A stretch of DNA of 64,000 nucleotides. Origin: Pyricularia pennisetigena. Taxonomy: Eukaryota > Ascomycota > Sordariomycetes > Magnaporthales > Pyriculariaceae. Below the pieces are notes generated by a model. That model was given only the letters and a program-made list of their open reading frames with translations. It did not search any database and was not told the DNA's origin. This document shows, one piece after another, positions 44,115 to 55,535 of the stretch; position 1 is the stretch's first letter; each line of letters begins with the position of its first letter. The stretch spans positions 5,060,140 through 5,124,139 of the forward strand of contig NC_043741.1 of assembly GCF_004337985.1 (NCBI RefSeq), given 5' to 3'. Both the position numbers and the translations under genes were made by a program.

Positions 44115-47064
44115 TCAAAAGTGCCTGATAGTCATGGCGCGCTGTGCTGTAGATCTTGTGTATGCCAAGTCTTTAAAAATGCCTGTCTTGAGCTCCGGCG
44201 TCCACCATATGATTCCACGTAAGCAACTACATTACTCTATTTTTCAAGCAAAGGTATAAAGCTGTCGCAACTTCCCACTCATCTGCGACACACTAATGTA
44301 TGTAGTCGTGCACACAGTTCAAACACCCCATCCACGGCCCGCGAAATACACCGAGCGATACTGACAGGTGCCACGAGTACGATGCGCCAGACATGGGCAT
44401 CTTGAGGAAGGTGGCTGCCTTTGTTCTGCGTGGCAGAGACGTCGACGTCCCACACATGCGACACTGTGACGAAGCGGACTGGGACTACTGACGAGGTTGG
44501 ATGCTCCTATATGCTCGTCGATTTTACAGCGGGGAAGCTTTGGATGCCCCGGTTCTCTGACTGTCTTTGTAGACTTGAGATAGAGGTTATGGCTGAAACT
44601 TGTCTAGCGATCCGTAGTCTTCTTTCTGGGATCTAGGTATAAATTTGACATCGCAGTCAAAACTAAGTTTGAAATATGAGCGGCCAAAGAGATTGGAATC
44701 AACGCATGCTTAGGAATAGTCTTAGTGTCCAGGTAAAACTCAAAACAAACAATCAGAAAGCAAAGTTTTGAATGCCTACCCACAACATAAGGCATTTCAA
44801 AACATGTCTGTATTTTTTTTTATTTTTTTTTTTTGGCTTTGAAGAACTTCAAGAGAGAGGCAGGAAATATGCAGTGGAGTTTCTATTTTTAGAAAGCTTG
44901 TATGTTATGCTTGTTTGTATTATCCAAATATCATGACAGATACAAGAGTTAACTAAACAGATTATTGTGTAATCAATCCATCGAAGAGGAATATAACCTT
45001 TCTATAATCTAGTATGGCCGTACGAGCAGGTAGCTAGCTGTTTCATTCTGCCTGTCCGGATCTTGGAGCTAACGAGTCCAAGAAGGTACGTGTATGACAC
45101 TGGAACAACAAACGACCAGACACACGTACGTCCATTTTTCCCCCCCTGCGAACTCGTAAGCACAGCCCCTTCATAAAATAAAAGCGACATGCTGAAAGAG
45201 CTCAAAGGTAGTGCGAGGGGATAGTCCCAGCTGATAAAAATACAAAAAAGGACCCGCGGTCTTTTGTTTGAGTATCTCACCCAAGCACCCAGCCTGGTGC
45301 CAATGGGTACCAACATATTGCTCAACAGCGCAAAGTATCTAGTGACCCATTCATTGATAAAGTGAAAGCAGCATTGAGATACCTAACCAATAAAGACCAA
45401 TGCAAGGATCTCTTGACGAAATCAATGACCGCCTTTGTATCCCTCGACTCTTCGAGGCCCTCAAAACTTGCATTACACGTCAGTCAGCATCGCAGGGAGT
45501 AGAACCCAAGTTTGAAAATTCCAAAGCAGAGAATTTCAAATATCTAACCGCGGCCTCAAGACCCTATGGAGACTTGCACCAAGCTGTGGCCGCCATGTAT
45601 TCCCCCGGAAAGGACGACGGCTGCCACGATGCCAAAATATTAGATGCCATTGTTACCACAGCTCTGACGGGGTTATCGTTTGTGACGCTGCAGGCTTCTC
45701 TAGCTAACCCAAGACTGTGAACGTGACATCGTTGGCTGTGTGAATTTGGCTATACTCGGCAAGACCCATTTAACTATCCATCAAGGCCTCCAACTTCAAA
45801 ATAACAAGTAAAGGCGTCAGGAGATGGGCTCCATCACCATACGAGTGCGGGCTGACGGAACTGCGCGGCTGGATCTTCGATATCGAAGACCTATGCTAAA
45901 GTGTCTGCAGTGCGATTTCTACAATGATGGGGGAGGACCTAGAGTAACAACACCCTCAGGAGTAGGTGACTGCAGCGTGCTGTCTATCAAGCGCTGCATT
46001 TTCGAGCGTGATCGTATGATTACCATCTTGGATGAGGGTGGGTATGTCATTGACCGGGAGTCCAAGTACTTGCGTGAGGGTTGGGTGTGAGCCACATAAT
46101 TACAAGTCAGAGCACCTTTCAAACCATCGTCTCAAAAATAAAAATCCTAGTGATAAACCCACAAAAAATACCATGATCATGGTATTGACAATCATTATAG
46201 CCGCGGCAATACTGTCACACATATCAAAGGAATCAGGGACCTCCGAAAACTCTGTCGGTCAGAACATCTAGAAATTCAGCGCTCGGTAATCAGGGTTGAT
46301 CTACAAAAAAGTCCAGTCGTCTCTTGTCTCTCCTAGAAGATAAATACAAACATGCTGGCCACCCGACCTCGACCATGCGTCTCGTGACACCAAGAGTCAT
46401 CAGCGATAACAAGGCCTCAGTCCCTGCCCTTCACGAGCATCCCATTCTCGATTACCGTCCACATCATGCTCCAGAATGAGCCAGATTCGCTATTAGTACA
46501 ATTGAGAAAAGGATTCCCACCCAGGGAGGTGAATCTTGTCGAGTTGTGACACTCCTGACCGTACTTGGATACCATACCACTCATTGGCTTTCGTCGTCAT
46601 CCCACCCAATGCGGTGACAGGGCCTGTGACAGGATGTACGACCAGAGCGACAAAGAGACGCAGGCCCCTGTGCCCACCAGACACGATAATATTAGTATTT
46701 AATGGCGTCAAAGTTTTTGCTGTTCGTATTGCCGTGCCAAGCGGCAGAAACAACGGCAGAGAAGTGACGCAATGTTGCTTGCAGATGATGCTGAGCGCAA
46801 AGATGGTTGAGGAAAAAGACAAAGTGACAAACTGAGATGCGCAAAGACGAAAGAAATACCCAGTAGACAAAGATCCGTGAGAATGACAAATGGTGACAAA
46901 AGAGCCAAGACCTTTGGTGGGAACTCATTACAGGCGAGACCAGTCAAAGTCGCCAGGCATCAACTTGTCGTTTTCTCTTTTTGTTTTCGTGTTTTATTCT
47001 GTAGACTGCTCGTTTGAGAAATCTGTCGATAAAATTTATGCCAAGTTTGTTATAAGGCCGATGA
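44115..47064. other. intergenic, weak unrecognised frames
   Basis: Plus-strand frames at 45400-45720 (106 codons) and 45824-46090 (88 codons, with CLQC and later Cys) have some coding character but no recognised domain, signal peptide or splice logic. Poly-T-rich stretches lie near 44812-44835. Treated as empty. Confidence 0.35.
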
Positions 47065-48337
47065 TCACAGCCAGAATAGGACCGTGTACACAGTAACACC
47101 AGACATGACCCACGATAGGGCACTCCATTGAGTATTAACTCCGGCGTTTATCGGAGGAGCAGCTGGAGGAGGAGATGCAACAGGCGGCCCAGACGGCTGT
47201 GCGGGCGGGGTCATCATGCCTTCGGTGGGTTTCGGGGTTGGAGCGGGAGTTGGTGTTGTACCGGCCGGGGTTGTGGCTGGGCCGGCATTAGGCGGTGGAA
47301 CTTGGATCTGGCCGTCCGTAATCTGGGACACCGGAGGGGCCGATACGAGCGGGACAGAGAGACTAGCACAAGGGGTAGTGCGGGCTTGAACTTGTCCTAG
47401 AATCCGGTTTAGCATGGTCAGCCTGTAGTTCTAGCGCGAGCTTAATGACCGCCACTGACGCCAACGTGGGGTGTGCCTGTGAACTAGCAAAACTTACCAT
47501 CGCCGATCTGACACATAGCTATTGGCACCACCGTAGTGATTACCTGTGGCTGGCCGTCGGCAATAGGGCGTACGATCGTTGTTGTTACAATGTTGGTACC
47601 GACAACGTGCCCCACACCACCTGGGCTGTTGACATCGGAGCCGGGACCGCAGGGCATAGCTTTGAGAACGACCGGGTCGCACTGCGGAGCCCAGTTGCGG
47701 TCATACAAGTTCCAGAAGTCGCCTGACTTGCATTGCCAAAACTGAGTCGAGTTTCCCAGAGCCATCAAGCCATTGGGGCAGAGAGAAAATCCCGCTGTGT
47801 ACAAGGCACCGGCCTGTGCAGGCTGGTCGAACTGGAACTGGTAGTTGGACGCGATGTATCCGGTACGCAACAAGGCGTCTTTGGTGACTGAGTTGCTCAG
47901 GGTAACAACAAGCACGCCATCATGGCCGCACTCCTTTCGCTTCTGAATAGCCTTATGTCAGTAGCTGCCGGCTTATTGCGCAAGAATATTTGACTCTTTT
48001 GGAGATGACAGGGTCCGATATATCGAAAGAGCTCGACTGTCCGGACGTGTTTGGCCCAGGCCGATACCGATAGAGATGACCCAAGAGGGACAAGAAGGAG
48101 GAAAATCAATGTCCCATTATCTGGTAGACTTACTCGAAGACTGAGAACAGAATCACCATCGCGCTTCGCCAGCTTCGCAGGGATAACCGTGACCTCGAAC
48201 TTTCCTGGGAAGCTCGCCTGGCATCCGGCTGGGGCTTTGGTCGGCGGGGAAATGTCAGCGGTGACACCTTGAGCGTTGACCGCAGCGGCAAAGATGCCGA
48301 GCAGAACAGCGAGCCTTCCAAGCAGGTATGACTGCAT
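47065..48337 (-). CDS. PIR/CIS3-like GPI-type cell wall mannoprotein
   Basis: Structural or remodelling protein of the cell wall. Three exons: 48337-48134, 47942-47498, 47396-47065, GT-AG, in frame; 326 residues. Signal peptide about 1-22 (…FAAAVNA). KR at about 58-59, followed by RKRKE at the splice junction, suggests Kex2-type processing as in yeast PIR proteins. The central domain has the PIR C-terminal-domain pattern FQFD…GALYTAGFSLCPNG…FWQCKSGDFWNLYD…QC. Two PIR-type motifs follow: QIGDGQVQ, created across the second intron, and SQITDGQIQ, which in yeast bind glucan through the Gln. Then come a Pro/Thr-rich stalk (about 260-300) and a C-terminal hydrophobic tail (SALSWVMSGVTVYTVLFWL) typical of GPI attachment. 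The combination of PIR motifs with a GPI signal is notable. Confidence 0.85.
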
Positions 48338-51082
48338 TGTGAGCTTTGGCGACCTCTAAGAGCTGAAGTTTCGATCTGATCAAGCCTAAGTTGAATCTGG
48401 TCGGTTGCTTTGTAGGGAAAAGAAATGCCCAAAAATCAGTTTATGATTAGCAATTCTTAAGTTTGAAACGCGTGGTAGTAGTATTGAACGAACGAGACTC
48501 TCGGAAAGAAAATGCAGAGGTACTCTGGTTTTAATTTCGCAAGTGAAGATGAAGTGAAAATTTTGACGAGGCTGGGCAGTGATTCTATGGCATGGGGGCG
48601 GAGCTGACTAGTATAGGTAGGCGTCTGGAAGCAGACGAACGGAACCAACTGGAATGCGAGGAGGGCTGGACTCGTAAGGCAGCTGGAGCTCATGAGCCTG
48701 GGCCAGCTTTTGCGGACTCACCTTTTTTTTTTCGTTACGGGCTACTGGTCTCGCCTGACAGGGAGATGGTAAGAACGGATCAAGAAAGAACGGCTGGAAA
48801 ACGAATGTGCGGGTTGATGGGCTTTTTTTCTTGAAAAGGAAAGCACGAGGAGTAGATGGAGTCGAAAGATGGTGCCTCAATGAGGGACAAATCTGCAGCG
48901 GGGCGGGTCTTGTAGTTACTTTGTTGAGGTACGTACGGACCAGGAATTTCGCCGCCTCTACCCCTTGCCTTTTGACCCCCCCAGGCAAGGTGTTGAGAGA
49001 CAATCAAGGGAGCACAGTACAAGCAAGCCCGGAAAACGCTACATGGCCGAGAGGCAACAGAATGACCCCACGGACAGTCTCCGGTATTCGGATGTGACCC
49101 TCGCGAGAGGCTCCATGAGGTTGGCGCGCTAATGCCGTGTTTCTGGCATGGCGTGGAAATGGCGGAATGTTAAACGCAACCACGGAGCAAAAATGCATGC
49201 CAAATGCGACTTGTTAGGCAGGCAGTGATGACGGACTGTGGATTTCCGAGTGAGCAACCAAACACCTACTCCCCAACTGCTCGATTTGATATGCCCACAA
49301 CAAGACATTATTCTGCAATAAATTTGATACGGAAAGACCAGCAGAACAAGGATACCATACCACAATGACGGGTAATTTGGCAAAGTATTCAAGACATTGT
49401 AGGGATGCGACTGATATATGGCTGTACCGGCAATCCCTAGATACAGAAAAAAAGAAACAGCCGGCCCAGGCAAGTAAACAAACATGTATGAACCAGTGAC
49501 GCGGGAGCATACGACCATGTCACTGAACTTGATTGTGTATGGCACGAAACAAACGCCACACTTCACCCTTGCAGCAGTGCCACCCTATAGCTGCAGCTAC
49601 AAGGGATTGGATCGGTCTGCCCTTGAGGCGATGGTCGCTCACACATGGATGCCGTGTAACGTACGATAAAGTGCCTACCATGAAAACTACCTTAGGTAGC
49701 TCAGGTTGGTGGCTCATGTTGCTAGGTAGCTAGTTGAGAGCAGACTACAGTCGTGTTAAGGCAGACACTGGTGTAGTAAACTCACTAGGCCGTTGCCATA
49801 CATATTCGTGGTTGTCATGGAACGCACAATAGTAGCTGTCACTGTCAATTAGCTTATAAGGCTTACCTAGTGAGGCAATCTGATACAACCAACTCCAAGG
49901 CAGAAGTAAACGAACGACGAGGAGGCTGATGATCCCCACTAGGTCAACTCCACTCGACGGAAGCGGCTCGTAGATCCGTGTGGGGCACTTTGAATGGTAA
50001 AAGTGGTAAACAAGACGCTAAGCTTCCTTGCCCTGGGCTGTCCACGGTAGTGCGCGAGATGTAATGCTTGGCTATGGGGAACGCAGATGTACCGCAGTGG
50101 TTGGAAACTAAAAACATGCCTCGGCTGGTCGATGATTCAAAGATTCAAACCCACCTACTAACATCATGCAGTGCTTGTTAGAACTGAACACAAATTGCCC
50201 GGTTTCCGTTGTGCCATGCTAGCACAATGCCGATGTCGGCTGCCCGCATCACCTTGTTTGTGTGAAGTAAAAAAGAGATCTCGGGTCGGAATCTGCCGCG
50301 GGGCGCAACTTGTTGTAGCACGTAACTACGAGTAAGTACCCCGGCCGTGAAGATTTGTGCGATTTGCAAAAGAGCTCGAAGCCAAACATGGGCGCGGATA
50401 TTTTTGCTTGTCGTGTGCTTCGCGCCATTCGTCGTTAATCGTCCTTCTCTCGAGAGCAATGTGTTCACCCCGCCAGTGATAGGTCTAGTTCTAGGCCTCA
50501 AAAGCTGGTCCCATCAAACGGTAGCAAAGGCGCCCGCACAACGATTACAGGCAACGACGAATGTTTCAAATCGCCCGCCTTTTCGCCTCGTACCGAACGA
50601 CGCCGTGGGTCGCCAAAAATCTGCAGAGCCAAGCAACACCAGGGCTTCAATGGCGAAGCCAGATCAAAGTCGCGCTGTGTAGCTGGGAATCCACGTACTT
50701 GGGTCGGTTCGGTGCCATTCTGTGCCACGACGGCTGTGAGCTCGTGGGTCGGATGGCACCATCCATGTTAGATGGAGCCTCGAGAATCATATATGTGATC
50801 GGGTCTGCGGGTCACGGCCGTAAATGCCATACGAAGGTGTCAATTGGATGACCCCAGTCTCTCACCTGATTAGACAATTAGACACTGCTTACCGCATGCA
50901 AGCCTGCATCGGCAATACAAACGAACATCATGGAATTTCGTATGAGGCCATCGGCTGGCTTCAGGATGGCAAGAAGCACTCCATCACGCGCACTTGCTGC
51001 CGTTAGCCCATAAGCCTTGGTAGAAATATAAGATTTAGATTGACATCTTACTCGTAACAAAAGTCATGCCCGCCGCTTGTGA
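48338..51082. other. intergenic region, no gene seen
   Basis: 2.7 kb with many short overlapping frames but no start-domain-splice combination I trust. The minus-strand promoter of the wall-protein gene is at its left end. Confidence 0.4.
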
Positions 51083-51961
51083 TTATTTTTGTCGAATATT
51101 CTTCGGCTTCCTCTTCTTGAAAACCACTGCCGGGGCTGCAGGCTCAGCCACTGTATGTGGAGCGGATGCATCATCCGTGGGCTCTTTCTTGACAACGTCC
51201 TCCTCCTTGATGACATTAGACTTTTCTTCTTGTGGCGCTCCCTCCATTTCAGGTCCTTTCTCCGCATCTTCAGCCTTCACTCGTGGTTTCGTAGCGTCCT
51301 CCTCCTCATCCTCCTCCTTCTTCTCCCCCTTTACCACAAAACTCGAGCCGCTCAGCAGCGCATCCAGCTCGCCTTCGTCATCCCCGCCCGCGATCCTCGT
51401 GTCCATGCCCCACCTCCTCGGCTTCTTGAACAGGCCGTTGACGGCATTCTCCTCCTCCTTCTCCTCCTCCGTCTTCTCCAGCTCCCTCTTCCTCACCCCG
51501 CGCGCCACGCTCTCGTTCCCTTCACCGTCGTCGATTATCCTCGTCTTGGTGACGGTCCACTCGCCCGCCATCGCCATTTGACCCCTCAGCTCGTCGGGTA
51601 TGTTGACGCCCATCCCGGCAAGCTGCTCCAGCTGCGCTTGTCGCTGCTCCCTGCTCAAAGAAGATGACGATGCCTCCGGCGGCGGCGCTCGTCCCGGCGC
51701 TCCACTTCTGCCATTCTTGTGTTTATTGTCCCCGTCCCCTCCCGCCACGACGCCGTTCAGCCGCTCAATCTCCCGCCGCGCCCTCTCCTTCTCCCTCTCT
51801 TGCTTCTCGTGGCCCCGGTGCAGGTCGCGGAGGGCGCGCTCCACGGCGCCTCGGTGTTTTCCCGTCGCCTCGTGGTTGGTGCGCTCGAGCTTCGTGTCGC
51901 GCACGTACATGGAGCAGTGCTTGCACCAGTACCGTGGCGTTGACTTCCAGTATTCAGCCAT
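51083..51961 (-). CDS. WBP4-like U1-type zinc-finger spliceosomal protein
   Basis: 292 residues, single exon. Residues 11-36 are a U1-C/matrin-type zinc finger: YWCKHC with Cys at 13 and 16, His at 30 and 36, and the RTNHEATGKH end that binds RNA-protein interfaces. A coiled coil rich in Glu/Arg follows (about 38-70), then a Ser-rich linker, an acidic Lys-rich low-complexity middle, and a C-terminal FKKRKPKNIRQK, as in WBP4/FBP21-like pre-spliceosome proteins. No WW domain is visible, as in many fungal members. It probably acts in the nucleus in pre-mRNA splicing. GC-rich codons; no RIP. The 5' flank carries a telomere-like CCCTAA triplet about 270 bp up. Confidence 0.82.
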   Translation of the reverse strand: MAEYWKSTPRYWCKHCSMYVRDTKLERTNHEATGKHRGAVERALRDLHRGHEKQEREKERARREIERLNGVVAGGDGDNKHKNGRSGAPGRAPPPEASSSSLSREQRQAQLEQLAGMGVNIPDELRGQMAMAGEWTVTKTRIIDDGEGNESVARGVRKRELEKTEEEKEEENAVNGLFKKPRRWGMDTRIAGGDDEGELDALLSGSSFVVKGEKKEEDEEEDATKPRVKAEDAEKGPEMEGAPQEEKSNVIKEEDVVKKEPTDDASAPHTVAEPAAPAVVFKKRKPKNIRQK

Positions 51962-53130
51962 GGTGAGGTTTTGGGTGGCAGCGGCGGCGGCGGTGGCGGA
52001 TGGATGCTTTCGCTTGAGGGTGCTGGGTAGCGTGTGGTTGAGCAGGACAGGATGGGGTGCGCGCTAATCGTTGGATGTGAAGATTTTGGTCGAATAAAGT
52101 GCAAGGCGCTGACTTTCGCTGTCACAATTCGTACGCCCATGTCAATATCACGGCGAGCTCAGAAGGAAAGGATGACGAAGCTAGGTGATTCTAGTACGAC
52201 AAATCCTTATCTGTTATCGTGGGACTCTCCAGCAACCCTAACCCTAACCCTTTTTAATTAAGCATTGTTCGAAAAGCCGTACCCAGGCACCGTCTTAGCT
52301 CTACCTTACCTACCGACATATATCGACCTGTGCTACCATGGTTTTAGGCTGACTACTGCCTCAAAACAGCAACCAAGCACAGAGAGACTTTATGGCTACC
52401 TGCCCAATTTTCTTTTCCTCATTCATGTTCATAGCCCGACTCTTCTTAGTCCGCGGCTCGGGCAGCTACCTGCGCGTGATATGTTCGTTATGATATATTT
52501 ACAAGAAGCCAATTCCCCTGCCCCTGATCCCATATAACGCTTGACAGAAAATTCCGAGTTTCCCTCCTAATGGTCCTTCCCCATGTACCAGACCATTGAC
52601 GCCGAACGCTCAAGTATTTTATCAGAATACTGGATGAAAATGCCGGACCCATATACCGTGACGTGGGGGACAGGGTTCATATCCAGCTGAGGACTCGAGC
52701 TTATGCAGTTAGGTGTTTGCATTCGCATTTATATATTTGTACAGCGACCCTCCCGTCATGGAAATTGACTACATCGCCATGACGAGACAGGCCTCATGGC
52801 CTTGTAAGTCATTATCGATCCCCCATGTGGTTGGTGATAATCAGGTCGACGGTCCCATGAGAGTCTTGTGCATGTATCTCTCGTAAGCCTGTCGTTATGC
52901 TGTAATGAGCAGAGACGAAGGGCCTATCAGTGTGCTCGCGGCTTCACTGTCGAGATTCCAAATCGAGTGGTGATATTCGACGGCCTCTTTGCTAATCCAA
53001 TCTCTCTTTCCGCGAGAGGTATTGGAAAATGCTAAGGCGAGGCATGGAGTGTGTGTCCTATCGTGTTGTCGTGTGTGTAAAAGTGCTCGAAATAGATTAT
53101 TGATGCATTTTATATGTGTCCAGAATGTTC
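51962..53130. other. intergenic region, promoter of the zinc-finger gene
   Basis: Divergent space upstream of the WBP4-like gene and downstream of the membrane protein gene. Apart from the CCCTAA repeat no feature is supported. Confidence 0.4.
52234..52250. repeat. short interstitial telomere-like repeat (CCCTAA)
   Basis: AACCCTAACCCTAACCC, nearly three units of the fungal telomere repeat, about 270 bp upstream of the WBP4-like start. In fungi and plants such teloboxes occur in promoters of ribosome or RNA-processing genes; a scar of break repair is the alternative. Confidence 0.7.
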
Positions 53131-55535
53131 TCAAACGTCTCCCCGCGGTCGATCAAACGGGGCGTGATCTTCTACAATCATCGGTATACCGCCAACCATG
53201 GTGATGTTATCCTGTCCAAAACCCTCCAAGAAAGGGTGATTCCTGTCAGAGTCCTCCGGAACAGTTCCTGGCGGCGTCGATGTCGTGGGTGTTGCCACTA
53301 CGGTGGACCCAGTTGGGGAACCTAAAGTACTAGGACTTGATTGAGATCTTGTCGAATGGCCCGAGCTCACAGATTGTACGCTTGGAGGCCTTGGAGCCAC
53401 GCCGAAATCTCTGCCGAAATCTCTGCCGATATCAGTCCCTGAGGGCGAAGGTACGCCCGGTAGAGTCGTCAACGACTGTTGGGGTGTGACTTTGAGCTCT
53501 ATGCCCTGCTCCAAGTTGTCGTCGTCGTCGTCCGACTCGTGCACTTCCTCATCTTCGGAGTCTGGATAGTCTTGATGGACCACCTTATAGTGCTTCGCAA
53601 GTCGTCTACTAAATCCTTCTTCGATGCCGACTGTGGAGAAAAAGACCAGTCAGCAACATTTTTATAACGTGGCAGCAGGAGCCACATGTCTACATTGATC
53701 AAATGTTTGGCAAATGCGAAGGAGAATAGGTTGGAGAACTTACAGATGTTGAAGTATAGATACTTCCCGAGAATAGGTGCCCATACCATAAGGGCAACCA
53801 ACTGTCCATAGGTCCACCTCTGATCGTTAAGAAGGGTGGTTTCGGCCACAAGCAGGAAGATGTTATAGAAGTATAGGGCAGTGAATACCACCAGTACGAC
53901 CTGCAATGCAACCCAATAGAGGAACCAGATTCCGGGCCACACCCTTCGCCGGAAAATGCGGGCCCACGGCCTGCGCTTCTCCCAACGGCGAGCCTTGATC
54001 TCCATGGCATATCGTCTCCAAGCCCACCAGCTGAACTGCTCGACAAGTAGGGATGGGTAGACCCAGTATGAAATATTCTGGCCGAGATCGTCTGCAACCG
54101 CAAATCTGAGGTCGCCGGTGCAGTAAACAAGTGGGCTGGGATTGCCGCCGCACTCGGACACTCCTTGGGTCTGGCGGAAATGATCATAAACGCGTTGAAA
54201 TGCTGGCAGCATGTAACCGCCACGGATGTCGACCGTCATACCGAGGATGAAAACGAGCGACGATATCGCCAATGTGTACCACCATCGCATGCCGGAACGT
54301 TGGAGACAACATTGAACCAGCAGAACCGGCAGCACACCGGAAACCGCTAGCACTTGAACCAGGCCAGAGTTGAAAAGGATGGATCCCAGCGACGTGACTG
54401 AGCCAAGATCCGGACCATCCGTCGACCTGAACGTAACCAGCGTAGCCACCTGTATGGCGGCAACAAAAAAGCCCTGCACTTCCTGGAACTCGATCATGGA
54501 GCTTATCACCGCCGCGTTACCTCGCGTCAGTGAAAGGTTTCTTTGCATCTCCCTCGACAGCTTGAATGCGTTCTTTCTCGTGTCCTTGTTGACCCATGCC
54601 TTTGTAAAGAAAATGGGACGCATCACGGAGCTCAGCAGTTTGGCGAGACCGAAAAACAGCAGAGCGATTCCCGTCTGGAAGATGTACGACATAAGCACAC
54701 CGGGCCCAGCGATGTCTTCGTTTACCACACTGTCTGCGTGGTCACAATAACGAGCCAGCGCGGATGTGATCTGCATTAAGTTGTCTGTTCGGACCGTAAT
54801 GTCCTTGAGGCTCATGATTTCATCGCTACAAGCCCCTTTGCCCTTGTTACGACACGCCGCAACCGAGCATGATACCATGCTTTGTATGACAGATGAGCCG
54901 TTGAAGTCCGTGAGGTCGTTCTTGAAGGACAGCGTCTCAGCTAGCTTGCGTGAGTACAGGTCATTGCTGTCCATTTTAGTCTTGTTGTCCGCGATCCAAA
55001 GGGATGCAGTAGCCAGTTGCATGCACGTCGCCAACGTCGTCGGCTCAAAGAGCAACCTAGGATCCGAGCAGGCTTGTGTGCAGTTGAACGTCCTCGGTTC
55101 CATGTTTGACTCTGTCACACTGCCGGAGCGTACGACGAAGCATGTTGGCTGATCGATGGGAATCCTCCCACGGGGTGGTGTATTCGGCGGCAAGTTCGAG
55201 TAGTTGCTCAAGTCAGCATGTGCCCAGTCTGTGGTGATGTGGGTTGAAATCTCCCGGATCTGGTTAACGGCTCGGGTGAATGGTTGAGGGTACGCCCTAA
55301 GGACGCCATAATTGTCCTTTTTGAGGTTTGCAATGAGCGACGAGTTGGACGGGACGAAACGCAGCGACACTGGCTCGAAAGATTCTGGGGCCGAGTTTGA
55401 TGCGGTAACTGCGTTGACTGTCGAATTGGGCCCAAGGCGGGCACGGATGGCCTCCGGGGGCGGAATCAGGCCGGCGCCGGGGGTGGGTGTCGACGCGGCG
55501 ATGGCGGTCGCAAGGTTTCCCACGGCCATGGCCAT
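53131..55535 (-). CDS. large seven-helix membrane protein of unknown function
   Basis: Two exons: 55535-53744 and 53630-53131, joined in a Phe codon (reads YFNIFGIEEGFSRR); 763 residues. The N-terminal about 280 residues are extracellular-looking, with many Cys (CTQACSD, CMQLA, CSVAACRNKGKGAC) and Asn glycosylation sites. Then about seven membrane segments: IFQTGIALLFFGLAKLL, FFVAAIQVATLVTF, VQVLAVSGVLPVLLVQC, WYTLAISSLVFILGMT, YWVYPSLLVEQFSWW, IWFLYWVALQVVLVVFTALY and LVALMVWAPILGKYL. The C-terminal about 150 residues are acidic (SDDDDDN), Ser/Thr/Pro-rich and probably cytoplasmic. I do not recognise a transporter or receptor signature. The start is uncertain: a CACAG acceptor-like site just upstream of 55540 hints at another first exon with a signal anchor. 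Confidence 0.75.

Noticed and set aside
45400..46090. Two plus-strand frames considered as exons of one gene
   Set aside because: No shared phase through a plausible intron, no domain, and no start context; left as unrecognised.
48592..49003. Opposing frames of 80-131 codons near 48.6-49.0 kb
   Set aside because: Overlapping on both strands, no domain, Arg/Ser-rich shadow-like composition.
53499..53743. Continuing the large membrane-protein frame straight through without an intron (a longer single-exon reading)
   Set aside because: A GTAAGT donor at 53743 and CACAG acceptor before 53630 give a better continuation (IFGIEEGFSRR and acidic tail); the unspliced tail turns into Thr/Trp nonsense.
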